Positions 1-9,138 of a DNA stretch of 10,502 nucleotides are shown here, piece by piece; the first letter of the stretch is position 1, and each line of letters begins with the position of its first letter. The stretch is from NCBI GenBank assembly GCA_946886065.1, contig CAMPHU010000166.1:1-10502 (forward strand). Reading direction: 5' to 3'. Both the position numbers and the translations under genes were made by a program. The DNA is from an uncultured Massilia sp. GTDB taxonomy: Bacteria; Pseudomonadota; Gammaproteobacteria; Burkholderiales; Burkholderiaceae. Under the pieces are notes generated by a model. That model saw only the letters and a program-made list of their open reading frames with translations. It made no database searches and was not told the origin of the DNA.

Positions 1-1914
<1,914 letters not shown>

Positions 1915-1940
1915 TGTGCCACCTTGCGGTGACCGGCCGA

Positions 1941-1946
1941 ATTATA
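1941..1946 (-). promoter_or_regulatory. Putative -10 box of the thiC promoter
   Basis: A perfect TATAAT on the minus strand lies about 30 bases before the riboswitch aptamer, a fitting distance for a transcription start near 1933-1935. No good -35 box is seen at 16-18 bp (the hexamer at 17 bp is AACCAT), so the promoter is proposed on the -10 box and the position only. Confidence 0.5.
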
Positions 1947-1959
1947 GCCGCTTCTACTC

Positions 1960-1965
1960 TATAAT
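1960..1965 (+). promoter_or_regulatory. Putative -10 box of the valS promoter
   Basis: A perfect TATAAT lies 34 bases before the chosen valS ATG and would start transcription near 1972, giving a leader of about 28 nt. The -35 position (around 1937-1942, CCGAAT) matches poorly and overlaps the thiC -10 box on the other strand. No transcription attenuator or T-box is seen before valS. Confidence 0.5.
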
Positions 1966-1999
1966 GGTTCTTTTCGCAAAATCTTTACGCCACCACATC

Positions 2000-4798
2000 A
2001 TGGAATTAGCCAAGTCTTTCGAGCCAGCGGACATTGAACAATACTGGCGCACCGAATGGGAACAGCGCGGTTACTTCACCGCGAGCATGGACGAAGGCAA
2101 GCCGTCGTTCAGCATCCAGCTGCCGCCGCCGAACGTCACCGGCACCCTGCACATGGGCCACGCGTTCAACCAGACCGTCATGGACGGCCTGACCCGCTAT
2201 TACCGCATGCGCGGCTATAACACCGCCTGGGTGCCGGGCACCGACCACGCCGGCATCGCCACCCAGATCGTGGTCGAGCGCCAGCTCGACGCCCAGAAGA
2301 TCTCGCGCCACGACCTCGGCCGCGACGCCTTCCTCGAGAAGGTCTGGGAGTGGAAGGAAAAGTCGGGCAACACCATCACCGGCCAGATGCGCCGCCTGGG
2401 CGCATCCGCCGACTGGCAGCGCGAATACTTCACCATGGACGAGACCCGCTCCAAGACCGTGGTCGAGGTCTTCGTGCGCCTGTTCGAACAAGGCCTGATC
2501 TACCGCGGCAAGCGCCTGGTGAACTGGGATCCGGTGCTGGGCACCGCCGTCTCGGACCTGGAAGTCGATTCGCAGGAAGAAGACGGCTCGATGTGGTACA
2601 TCAACTACCCGCTGGCCGACGGCTCGGGCCACCTCACGGTCGCCACCACCCGTCCTGAAACCATGCTGGGCGACGTCGCCGTCGCGGTCGACCCGACCGA
2701 CGAACGCTATACCCACCTGCACGGCAAGCTCTTGAGCCTGCCGCTCACCGGCCGCCAGATCCCGGTGATCGCCGACAGCTACGTGGACAAGGAATTCGGC
2801 ACCGGCTGCGTGAAGATCACCCCGGCCCACGACTTCAACGACTACGCCGTCGGCCAGCGCGCCAGGCTCGAGCCGATCAACATCTTCACCCTGGACGCCA
2901 AGATCAACGAGAACGGCCCGGCGCAATACCAGGGCCTGGACCGCTTCGCCGCGCGCAAGCAGATCGTCGCCGACCTCGACGCGCAAGGCCTGCTGGCCGA
3001 AGTCAAGCCGCACAAGCTGATGGTGCCGCGCGGCGACCGCACCGGCGTCGTGATCGAGCCGATGCTGACCGACCAGTGGTTCGTCGCCATGAGCAAGCCG
3101 GCGCCGGAAGGCACGTTCAACCCGGGCAAGTCGATCACCGACGTGGCCCTGGAAAAGGTCGCCAACGGCGAGATCAAGTTCGTGCCGGAGAACTGGACCA
3201 CCACCTACAACCAGTGGCTGGGCAACATCCAGGACTGGTGCATCTCGCGCCAGCTGTGGTGGGGCCACCGCATCCCGGCCTGGTACGACGACGCCGGCAA
3301 TATCGTGGTCGCGCGCGACGAAGAGGAAGCCAAGGCCAAGGCCGCCGCGCAGGGCATTACCGGTGAGCTGCGCCGCGACGACGACGTGCTCGACACCTGG
3401 TTCTCGTCGGCGCTGGTGCCCTTCTCCACCATGGGCTGGCCGGAACAAACCCGTGATATGTCGATGTTCCTGCCGTCCTCGGTGCTGGTGACCGGCTTCG
3501 ACATCATCTTCTTCTGGGTGGCGCGCATGGTCATGATGACCGCCCACTTCACCGGCAAGGTGCCGTTCGAGACCGTGTACGTGCACGGCCTGGTGCGCGA
3601 CTCGCAGGGCCAGAAGATGTCCAAGTCGAAGGGCAACACCCTCGACCCGATCGACCTGATCGACGGCATCGACGTCGAGACCCTGGTGGCCAAGCGCACC
3701 ACCGGCCTGATGGACCCGCGCGCCGCGGAAAAGATTGGCAAGGCCACCCGCAAGGAATTCCCGGAAGGGATCCCGGCCTTCGGCACCGACGCCGTGCGCT
3801 TCACCATGGCCAGCTATGCTTCGCTGGGCCGCAACATCAACTTCGACCTCGGCCGCTGCGAGGGCTACCGCAACTTCTGCAACAAGCTGTGGAACGCGAC
3901 CCGCTTCGTGATGATGAACACGGAAGGCAAGGACTGCGGCCAGCCGGACCAGGCCGACCTGTCGCAGGCCGACCGCTGGATCGTCTCCTTGATGAACCGT
4001 GTCGAGCTGGAAGTGGCCAAGGGCTTCGCCGACTACCGCTTCGACAATATCGCGAGCAGCATCTACAAGTTCGTCTGGGACGAGTACTGCGACTGGTACC
4101 TGGAAGTGGCCAAGGTCCAGGTCCAGCAGGGCACGGAAGCGCAGCAGCGCGCCACCCGCCACACCCTGCTGCGCGTGCTGGAAGTGATCCTGCGCCTGGC
4201 GCATCCGATCATTCCGTTCGTGACCGAAGCCCTGTGGCAGAGCATCGCGCCGCTGGCAGGCAAATCGGGTGACTCGATCATGCTGCAGCCCTATCCGCTG
4301 GCCGACACCTCCTTCGTCAGCGAAGAGGCGGAAGCCTGGATGGACCAGCTCAAGGCCCTGACCGACGCCACCCGCAACCTGCGCGGCGAGATGTCGCTGT
4401 CGCCGTCGGTGCGCGTGCCGCTGTTCCTGGAGCCGGGCAATGCCGAGGACCGCGCGCGCATGGCGGTGTTCGCTCCCTACATCCAGTCGCTGGGCAAGCT
4501 GCAGGAAGTGCAGATCGTCGACGCACTGCCGGATTCGCCGGCGGCCGTGTCGATCGTCGGCACCACCAAGCTGATGCTCAAGGTCGAGATCGACGTCGCC
4601 GCCGAGCGCGAGCGCCTCTCTAAAGAGATCGCGCGCGTGCAGGGCGAGATCGCCAAGGCCAACGGCAAGCTGTCGAACGAGAGCTTCGTGGCGCGTGCGC
4701 CGGCTGCCGTGGTGGCGCAGGAGAAGGAACGCGTGGCGAACTTTTCGGCGACCCTGGCAAAGATGGAAGAACAGCTGGCGAAGCTGCCGGCTGCTTAA
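2000..4798 (+). CDS. valS: Valyl-tRNA synthetase
   Basis: This cytoplasmic class I synthetase charges tRNA-Val with valine and hydrolyses mischarged Thr-tRNA-Val. The product has 932 residues, close to the 951 of E. coli ValS. Visible landmarks, in order, are [13 protein letters not shown] with the HIGH-type motif HMGH at residues 51-54, the CP1 editing-domain signature [10 protein letters not shown] at 216-225, [11 protein letters not shown] at 412-422, the KMSKS motif at 539-543 followed by [11 protein letters not shown], an anticodon-binding helical domain, and a charged C-terminal coiled-coil arm (about 862-932) typical of ValS. The frame is open upstream to 1916, but the ATG at 2000 ([16 protein letters not shown]) matches where the family begins and an ATG at 1964 would lie inside the -10 box. 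There is no convincing Shine-Dalgarno sequence before 2000. The gene is divergent from thiC and ends at its own terminator. Identification is very secure. Confidence 0.98.
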   Translation: MELAKSFEPADIEQYWRTEWEQRGYFTASMDEGKPSFSIQLPPPNVTGTLHMGHAFNQTVMDGLTRYYRMRGYNTAWVPGTDHAGIATQIVVERQLDAQKISRHDLGRDAFLEKVWEWKEKSGNTITGQMRRLGASADWQREYFTMDETRSKTVVEVFVRLFEQGLIYRGKRLVNWDPVLGTAVSDLEVDSQEEDGSMWYINYPLADGSGHLTVATTRPETMLGDVAVAVDPTDERYTHLHGKLLSLPLTGRQIPVIADSYVDKEFGTGCVKITPAHDFNDYAVGQRARLEPINIFTLDAKINENGPAQYQGLDRFAARKQIVADLDAQGLLAEVKPHKLMVPRGDRTGVVIEPMLTDQWFVAMSKPAPEGTFNPGKSITDVALEKVANGEIKFVPENWTTTYNQWLGNIQDWCISRQLWWGHRIPAWYDDAGNIVVARDEEEAKAKAAAQGITGELRRDDDVLDTWFSSALVPFSTMGWPEQTRDMSMFLPSSVLVTGFDIIFFWVARMVMMTAHFTGKVPFETVYVHGLVRDSQGQKMSKSKGNTLDPIDLIDGIDVETLVAKRTTGLMDPRAAEKIGKATRKEFPEGIPAFGTDAVRFTMASYASLGRNINFDLGRCEGYRNFCNKLWNATRFVMMNTEGKDCGQPDQADLSQADRWIVSLMNRVELEVAKGFADYRFDNIASSIYKFVWDEYCDWYLEVAKVQVQQGTEAQQRATRHTLLRVLEVILRLAHPIIPFVTEALWQSIAPLAGKSGDSIMLQPYPLADTSFVSEEAEAWMDQLKALTDATRNLRGEMSLSPSVRVPLFLEPGNAEDRARMAVFAPYIQSLGKLQEVQIVDALPDSPAAVSIVGTTKLMLKVEIDVAAERERLSKEIARVQGEIAKANGKLSNESFVARAPAAVVAQEKERVANFSATLAKMEEQLAKLPAA

Positions 4799-4823
4799 AC
4801 ATCTACATTTAGTTTAGTTAGCA

Positions 4824-4858
4824 CGTCGTCCCCGCCTTCGCGGGGATGACGCGTTTTT
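4824..4858 (+). terminator. Intrinsic terminator of valS on a REP-like palindrome
   Basis: A 12-bp stem CGTCGTCCCCGC / GCGGGGATGACG (one G-U pair, 4-nt CTTC loop) is followed within two bases by TTTTT. It lies 25 bases after the valS stop codon. On the opposite strand no T-run follows the stem, so it should act mainly for valS. The palindrome resembles the GTCATCCCCGCG-type repeats dispersed in many betaproteobacterial genomes (from general knowledge, not tested here). Confidence 0.85.
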
Positions 4859-4872
4859 GGGCTGACGCATTT

Positions 4873-5757
4873 TTAGAGGTCGCCTTGACTCACGTCGCGT
4901 AGCGGAAGCGCCCCCCGCCGCAGCCACCCGCGCACGATCTTGAATTCCCACGCACGCTCAGCGCGCGGATCATCCAGCGCGTCCTGCCGCCACAGCACCT
5001 TGGCCATGCCCTGCAACTGCAGGATATCCCCCGTCCCGAAGTCCGGGATCACCAGCGAAACACGCGGCTCCACCAGCAGGTTTCCCAGCGTGTTGAAGTA
5101 ACGATTCCCCGCATAGTCAGGCACGGTCAGCACGCTCCCCTGCAAACGCAGGAACCCCGCCTCGCCGCCCCGATGCGAGATGTCGAGCCCGCCTGCCTCG
5201 CCACCGGCAGTCGCAACGAACATCGTCTCGCACCCGGCAAGCATGGCCAGGGCATCCTCGGGCAGTTCGGCGCCGAAGCGCTCGGCCTGCCCTTTTGGCC
5301 GCTCCACCCGGGCCAGCTGGCGTACGCGGATGTACTTCGGACAGTTGCCGAAGGATTGCTCCACATCGACCACGAAACCCTCACCATCCGCCTGCGCGAT
5401 CCTGCCGTTGGCACGGTTGCGCCGCCGTGTCGCCAGGTCGATGCCGAGCATGCCGGTCCCTGCGCCCTCCCTGAGGTGCGGATAGGCCGGATCGTCCCCG
5501 TCCGGCACGGCGGCAACCCGCAGCCGGCCAGGATCGGGCGACGACGCGAATCCCGGCTCCCCGGCCAGCAGGGTGGCGATCGGCCAGCCACTGTCGTCCG
5601 CCAGCGCGACACACAGGAAGCGCAGCAAGGGAAAGAACTGGCGATGCTGCTCGGGCATCTGGCTGCGGATCGGCGCGCCCGCCGGTCCGCCGCCCGCGAG
5701 CTGCTGGGCGCGCAGTTCGCCGGCATGGAAGGGTTCGGGCAGGCGGTGGTCGTTCAT
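4873..5757 (-). CDS. PNPOx-like flavin-binding protein (COG3576-type), function unknown
   Basis: The 294-residue product resembles predicted flavin-nucleotide-binding proteins related to pyridoxamine 5'-phosphate oxidase. Typical stretches are MPEQHRQFFPLLRF (34-47), SGWPIATLLAGEPGFASSPD (56-75), GMLGIDLATRRRNRANG (102-118) and VEQSFGNCPKYI (132-143). A second split-barrel-like stretch, TMFVAT to GNRYFNTLGNLLVEPRVSLVIPDF (178-240), suggests two barrel halves in tandem. It is soluble with no signal peptide. Its true substrate is not known, and it should not be called PdxH. The ATG at 5757 lies one base after the stop codon of the glutathione S-transferase gene, and its GGAG Shine-Dalgarno sits inside the end of that gene, so the two are almost certainly translationally coupled. 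The same frame stays open upstream to about 6162, but that part overlaps the transferase gene and is not homologous-looking. The stop codon lies in the T-rich tail beyond the convergent valS terminator. Confidence 0.85.
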   Translation of the reverse strand: MNDHRLPEPFHAGELRAQQLAGGGPAGAPIRSQMPEQHRQFFPLLRFLCVALADDSGWPIATLLAGEPGFASSPDPGRLRVAAVPDGDDPAYPHLREGAGTGMLGIDLATRRRNRANGRIAQADGEGFVVDVEQSFGNCPKYIRVRQLARVERPKGQAERFGAELPEDALAMLAGCETMFVATAGGEAGGLDISHRGGEAGFLRLQGSVLTVPDYAGNRYFNTLGNLLVEPRVSLVIPDFGTGDILQLQGMAKVLWRQDALDDPRAERAWEFKIVRGWLRRGALPLRDVSQGDL

Positions 5758-5758
5758 T

Positions 5759-6364
5759 TCAGTTCTCCGGCATCGCGATAAAGCCGGGCAAGGCCCGGAT
5801 ACGCGCGATCCAGCCGCGCACCTGCGGATAGGGTTCCAGCGCGATCCCGCCTTCCGGCGCATGCGCGATATAGGCATAGCAGGCCAGGTCCGCCAGCGTC
5901 GGCGCCACGCCGGCAAGAAAATCCTGCCGGCCGAGCGTGGACTCCATGAAAGCGAGGGCCTGGCCGGCCAGCCGCTGCATGAGCTCCGGCGGCATGCCGG
6001 TATCGCCGAAGCGGGCCGAAATGCGCGCCTTGGCCGGACCGAAAGCGATCTCGCCGGCCGCCAGCGACAGCCAGCGCTGGACCCGTGCCGCGCCGACCGG
6101 ATCCTCGGGCAGCCAGGTACTGCCCGGCGCGTAGCGCTTGGCGAGATACACCAGGATGGCATTGCTGTCCGTTAACGCCAGCTCGCCATCCTGCAGGACC
6201 GGAATCTGGCCGAGCGGATTCAGGCCCAGGAATTCGGCGCTCCTGCGCACCGGCGCCGGCGCGTCGATGCGCCGGTAAGGGAGCTGCAACAGGTTCAGGA
6301 ACAGTTCCACGCGGTGGGTATGTCCCGAGAGCGCGGTGCCATGGAGGATCAGGGAAGAGGTCAT
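5759..6364 (-). CDS. Glutathione S-transferase family protein
   Basis: The 201-residue product has the standard cytosolic transferase layout: an N-terminal thioredoxin-like domain (about 1-78) and an all-helical C-terminal domain (about 85-195). Ser13 in ALSGHTHRVELFL is the likely glutathione-activating residue, QIPVLQDG (53-60) contains the cis-proline, and TDSNAILVYLA (65-75) is the glutathione-binding loop. TLADLACYAYI (156-166) is the conserved helical-core motif with its aspartate. The substrate cannot be read from sequence. The ATG at 6364 (MTSSLILHGT) is chosen because the fold starts there; the frame is open further up to 6430 without family similarity. Its Shine-Dalgarno is weak. 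It is the first gene of a pair with the PNPOx-like gene, which begins one base after its stop, and it is divergent from a LysR gene, which commonly controls such neighbours. Confidence 0.9.
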   Translation of the reverse strand: MTSSLILHGTALSGHTHRVELFLNLLQLPYRRIDAPAPVRRSAEFLGLNPLGQIPVLQDGELALTDSNAILVYLAKRYAPGSTWLPEDPVGAARVQRWLSLAAGEIAFGPAKARISARFGDTGMPPELMQRLAGQALAFMESTLGRQDFLAGVAPTLADLACYAYIAHAPEGGIALEPYPQVRGWIARIRALPGFIAMPEN

Positions 6365-6428
6365 GATAGGCGAGGAAAGTTGGCGGTACTGCCATCCTAG
6401 CCACTGCGCTTCCCTGCCGGAATAGCAC

Positions 6429-6464
6429 ATAATGGCAATTCATTCTGCCGATTCTTGCAATTAT
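6429..6464. promoter_or_regulatory. Inverted repeat in the GST / lysR divergent gap (possible LysR operator)
   Basis: ATAATGGCAA (6429-6438) and TTGCAATTAT (6455-6464) are inverted copies matching at 9 of 10 positions, separated by 16 bp, immediately before the lysR ATG. LysR-type regulators usually bind a dyad in the gap shared with their target and repress their own gene. A canonical T-N11-A core was not convincingly assigned, so binding is inference. The rest of the 102-bp gap (6365-6466) shows no clear promoter for either gene. Confidence 0.4.
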
Positions 6465-6466
6465 CC

Positions 6467-7360
6467 ATGGACCGTCTCGACGAACTTCAGGTATTTCTCG
6501 CCATTCTCGATACCGGCAGCATGGCTGCGGCGGCGCACAAGCTGCGCCGCTCGCCGTCGGCGGTCACGCGCATCCTCGCGGCACTCGAGCAGCGCGTCGG
6601 GACGCGGCTGTTCGAAAGGAGCACGCGCAGGCTGTCGGCGACCGCCGAAGGACAGCGTCTTGCCGCGCATGCACGCCGCCTGCTGGCCGAATACGAAGCG
6701 GCGATGTGCGAGTACCAGGCCGGGCCGCCCCAGGGCCTGTTGCGGATCACGGCGCCCATGGTGTTCGGCCGCCGCTACATGACCTCCCTCGCCACCAGCT
6801 TCCTGATGCGCCATCCGGATATCCAGGTGGACCTCGTCCTCTCGGACCGCAACATGGACCTGATCGACAATGGCGTCGACATCGCGCTGCGGATCGGCGC
6901 GCTGGAAAATTCCGGACTCGTCGCCCGCGAACTGGGCACGGTGAAGAGGATCACGGTCGCCAGCCCTGCCTACCTGCAGCGGCGAGGCACGCCGGCCACG
7001 CCGGAAGAACTGGCGCAGCATGAACTCATCCTGGGCACCACGGTGCGCGGCCTGCCGGAATGGCGCTACGGCACGGCGGAGCGCGAACAGGTCGTCCGCT
7101 TCGCGCCGCGCCTGCAGGTGAACGATGTGGAAGGCGTGCTGAATGCGGCGCGCGAGGGATTCGGCATCGCACGCGTCCTGTCCTACCAGGCCGCGCCCGA
7201 CCTGCAGGCCGGCGCCCTCACCCGCCTGCTGGCCGGCTACGAGCCGGCACCGCTGCCTGTCCACCTGGTCTTCCCCAGCGCGCGCCACATGGCGCCGCGG
7301 GTACGCGCCTTCGTCGATTTCGCCATCGAAGCATTCACACGGCTGCAGCCGATCCACTAG
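6467..7360 (+). CDS. LysR-family transcriptional regulator
   Basis: The 297-residue product has the normal LysR length. The N-terminal winged helix-turn-helix covers about residues 1-60, with GSMAAAAHKLRRSPSAVTRI (17-36) as the helix-turn-helix and LEQRVGTRLFERSTRRLSAT (40-59) as the wing. The stretch GLLRITAPMVFGRRYM begins the LysR substrate-binding domain, followed by the pattern VDLVLSDRNMDLIDNGVDIALRIG that is typical of the subgroup acting on divergently placed oxidoreductase or transferase genes. The ATG at 6467 (MDRLDELQVF) is chosen over a TTG at 6455 because it fits the family start; no good Shine-Dalgarno is visible. It probably controls the divergent GST/PNPOx-like pair and itself. 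The effector is unknown. Its stop lies 6 bp from the stop of the converging hydrolase gene. Confidence 0.92.
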   Translation: MDRLDELQVFLAILDTGSMAAAAHKLRRSPSAVTRILAALEQRVGTRLFERSTRRLSATAEGQRLAAHARRLLAEYEAAMCEYQAGPPQGLLRITAPMVFGRRYMTSLATSFLMRHPDIQVDLVLSDRNMDLIDNGVDIALRIGALENSGLVARELGTVKRITVASPAYLQRRGTPATPEELAQHELILGTTVRGLPEWRYGTAEREQVVRFAPRLQVNDVEGVLNAAREGFGIARVLSYQAAPDLQAGALTRLLAGYEPAPLPVHLVFPSARHMAPRVRAFVDFAIEAFTRLQPIH

Positions 7361-7366
7361 GAGTCC

Positions 7367-8434
7367 TCACTTCAGGTTCTTCCACCAGGCGTGGCCTGCG
7401 TGCGGCTGCCTCAGGTCGAGCGGCTCGCCCATGCCGGGCGTGGTCAGCGCCACCTGCTTCTCGGCCGCCAGCGCGGCGATGCGTTCGAAAGGCTCCTGCC
7501 AGCGGTGCAGGCCCAGGTCGAAGGTGCCGTTATGGACCGGCAGCAGCCACTTGCCGCCCAGGTCGGCGAACGCCCGCATGGTGTCTTCCGGCTGCATGTG
7601 CACGTCCGGCCAGCGCTTGTCGTAGGCGCCCGTCTCCAGCAAGGCCACATCGAAGGGACCGTACTTGGCGCCGATCTCCTTGAAACCCGCGAAGTAGCCG
7701 GTGTCGCCGCTGAAGAACACGCGCACATCCTGGTGCAGGATCACCCACGAGGCCCACAAGGTCGAATTGCCGTCGTTCAGGCTGCGCCCCGAGAAGTGCT
7801 GGGCCGGCGTGGCCACGAAGCGCACGCCGCCCACTTCCGTCCCCTGCCACCAGTCGAACTGCTGGACCTTGGCCGGGTCGACGCCCCAGGCAACCAGGCG
7901 GTCGCCCACGCCCAGCGGCGTCAGGAAGGCCGAGGTCTTGGCGGCCAGCGCCAGGATGGCGGCATGGTCGAGGTGGTCGTAATGGTCGTGCGACAGGATC
8001 ACCGCCTTGATCGGCGGCAGCGCGTCGATGCCGATCGGCGGCGCATGGAAGCGCGCCGGACCCGCCCACTGCACCGGCGACGCGCGCTCGGAGAACACCG
8101 GGTCGGTCAGGAAGAACTCGCCGCCCAGCTTGATCAGCATGGTCGAGTGGCCCAGGCGGTACAGCGTGTTGTCCGGCGCCGCCAGCAGCTCGGCCCGGGT
8201 CAGCGTCCGCACCGGCACCGGCTGCTGCGGCACCGTGCCGGAAGGCTTGTCGAACAGGAAGGTCCACCACAGGCCCATGGTTTCGCCGAAGCTGTGCTTG
8301 TTCATGGCGACGGGATTGCGGAACTTCCCGTCACGGAATTGCGGCGAGCTGTGGGCCACCGCGGCCGGAGCAATAGTGCAGTAAGTCATGAGCGATACCA
8401 ATCCGAGGAGAGCGAGGGTGAGGACGAAACGCAT
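7367..8434 (-). CDS. NAPE-PLD-like metallo-beta-lactamase-fold hydrolase
   Basis: The 355-residue product belongs to the metallo-beta-lactamase superfamily (Lactamase_B_2 type) and looks most like N-acylphosphatidylethanolamine phospholipase D and its bacterial relatives. The N-terminus (about 1-22) is a hydrophobic signal or anchor segment, without a canonical lipobox before Cys19. HSTMLIKLGGEFFLTDPVFS (96-115) and RASPVQWAGPARF (117-129) are NAPE-PLD-like. The metal-binding motif HDHYDH is at 149-154, with further likely ligands His213 (AQHFSGR), Asp244 (SGDTGY) and His301 (PVHNGTF). All expected zinc ligands are present, so it should be active, probably at the cell envelope on a phosphodiester of an acylated lipid; this substrate is inferred from family resemblance and other hydrolase activities are possible. 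It is not a beta-lactamase in the resistance sense. It is divergent from tetR across twin operators and probably repressed by it. Confidence 0.88.
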   Translation of the reverse strand: MRFVLTLALLGLVSLMTYCTIAPAAVAHSSPQFRDGKFRNPVAMNKHSFGETMGLWWTFLFDKPSGTVPQQPVPVRTLTRAELLAAPDNTLYRLGHSTMLIKLGGEFFLTDPVFSERASPVQWAGPARFHAPPIGIDALPPIKAVILSHDHYDHLDHAAILALAAKTSAFLTPLGVGDRLVAWGVDPAKVQQFDWWQGTEVGGVRFVATPAQHFSGRSLNDGNSTLWASWVILHQDVRVFFSGDTGYFAGFKEIGAKYGPFDVALLETGAYDKRWPDVHMQPEDTMRAFADLGGKWLLPVHNGTFDLGLHRWQEPFERIAALAAEKQVALTTPGMGEPLDLRQPHAGHAWWKNLK

Positions 8435-8452
8435 GTCGTTGCCGATTCATAA

Positions 8453-8481
8453 AATGTACACTACACAGTGTAGTTTATCGA
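8453..8481 (-). promoter_or_regulatory. Candidate promoter of the NAPE-PLD-like gene
   Basis: On the minus strand TCGATA (8476-8481) and TACATT (8453-8458) are separated by 17 bp and match the sigma-70 boxes at 4 of 6 positions each. The spacer is largely filled by the left operator copy, which would make the promoter repressible. The match is modest, so this is a proposal only. Confidence 0.35.
8461..8477 (-). promoter_or_regulatory. TetR operator-like element, left copy
   Basis: The element reads TAAACTACACTGTGTAG on the minus strand and contains the perfect odd palindrome ACTACAC-A-GTGTAGT on the plus strand at 8460-8474. It is an inverted copy (14 of 17 positions) of the element at 8492-8508. 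Its place between tetR and the divergent hydrolase gene is where TetR-family regulators normally bind. Confidence 0.7.
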
Positions 8482-8482
8482 T

Positions 8483-8511
8483 TTGGGAAAGTAAACTACT
8501 GAGTGTAGAAT
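8483..8511 (+). promoter_or_regulatory. Promoter of tetR, probably giving a leaderless mRNA
   Basis: TTGGGA (8483-8488) and TAGAAT (8506-8511) are separated by exactly 17 bp. The expected start of transcription, about 7 bases beyond the -10 box, falls on or next to the tetR ATG at 8518. No Shine-Dalgarno precedes that ATG, which agrees with a leaderless transcript. The right operator copy lies in the spacer and on the -10 box, which fits autorepression. Confidence 0.6.
8492..8508 (+). promoter_or_regulatory. TetR operator-like element, right copy
   Basis: The element reads TAAACTACTGAGTGTAG on the plus strand and differs from the left copy only in the three central bases. The centres of the two copies are 31 bp apart, close to three turns of DNA. 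It covers the spacer and part of the -10 box of the tetR promoter. Confidence 0.65.
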
Positions 8512-8517
8512 TTGCGT

Positions 8518-9132
8518 ATGCACTCTTCTACCCGCCTGACCGACCGCAAGCGCAGCGCCATCCTGGAGGCCGCCGCCGAACAGTTCCGCCTGCACGGCTA
8601 CGAGACCGCCAGCGTGGACAGCATCGCCGCCGCGGCCGGCGTGTCGAAGCGCACCGTGTACAACCACTTCCCCAGCAAGGAAGAGCTGTTCGGCGAAACC
8701 ATCATGCAGATGTTCCAAAGCACCGCCGGCTTGCTGGAACTGCCTTACACGCGCGAGCGCAGCCTGCGCGAGCAGCTCACGGAGCTGATGCGCCAGAAGA
8801 TGCGCACCCTGGCCGATCCCGAATTCCTGGGGTTGGCGCGGGTGGCGATGGGCGAGGCCATCCATGCGCCCGAGCGCGCCCTGCCCGTCCTGTGCCGCCT
8901 GGGCGAACGCGAGGAAGGCGTGACCACCTGGATCCGCGCCGCCCAGGCGGACGGCAAGCTCAAGCCGGGCGACCCGGGCTTCGCCGCCAACCTGCTGCAG
9001 GGGCAGATCAAGACCTTCGCTTTCTGGCCGCAGATCGCCATGGGCGCCGCGCCGCTGGCGCCGGAAGAACAGGAGCGGGTCATCGAAGCGGCGGTGTCGA
9101 TGTTCCTGTCGTATTTCGCCGTGGAGCGCTAG
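8518..9132 (+). CDS. TetR/AcrR-family transcriptional regulator
   Basis: The 204-residue product has the TetR plan: an N-terminal DNA-binding domain with RSAILEAAAEQFRLHGYE (12-29) as helix 1 and SIAAAAGVSKRTVYNHFPSK (35-54) as the helix-turn-helix, followed by an all-helical ligand domain whose style (REEGVTTWIRAAQADGKLKP, then a C-terminal FLSYF) resembles the AefR-type C-terminal family. The ligand is unknown. The ATG at 8518 is chosen because MHSSTRLTDRKR fits the usual start and the promoter places transcription there; the TTG at 8512 lies on the -10 box. It is divergent from the NAPE-PLD-like gene and should repress it and itself through the twin operators. It converges on the OXA gene with a 6-bp gap and no terminator. 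Confidence 0.93.
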   Translation: MHSSTRLTDRKRSAILEAAAEQFRLHGYETASVDSIAAAAGVSKRTVYNHFPSKEELFGETIMQMFQSTAGLLELPYTRERSLREQLTELMRQKMRTLADPEFLGLARVAMGEAIHAPERALPVLCRLGEREEGVTTWIRAAQADGKLKPGDPGFAANLLQGQIKTFAFWPQIAMGAAPLAPEEQERVIEAAVSMFLSYFAVER

Positions 9133-9138
9133 GCCGGA

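Noticed and set aside
1916..1999. N-terminal extension of valS from a GTG at 1916 or an ATG at 1964
   Set aside because: It crosses the promoter region and -10 box and adds residues not found in the family.
2006..4204. Long minus-strand open frame (732 codons) inside valS
   Set aside because: Antisense shadow of valS with no recognisable domain and a composition caused by GC bias.
5758..6162. Upstream extension of the PNPOx-like frame
   Set aside because: The frame is open by chance through the GST gene; the coupled ATG at 5757 with GGAG is the better start and the extension shows no family similarity.
7391..8452. Plus-strand open frame (353 codons) opposite the NAPE-PLD-like gene
   Set aside because: Antisense shadow; the minus strand carries all metal-binding motifs of a known fold.
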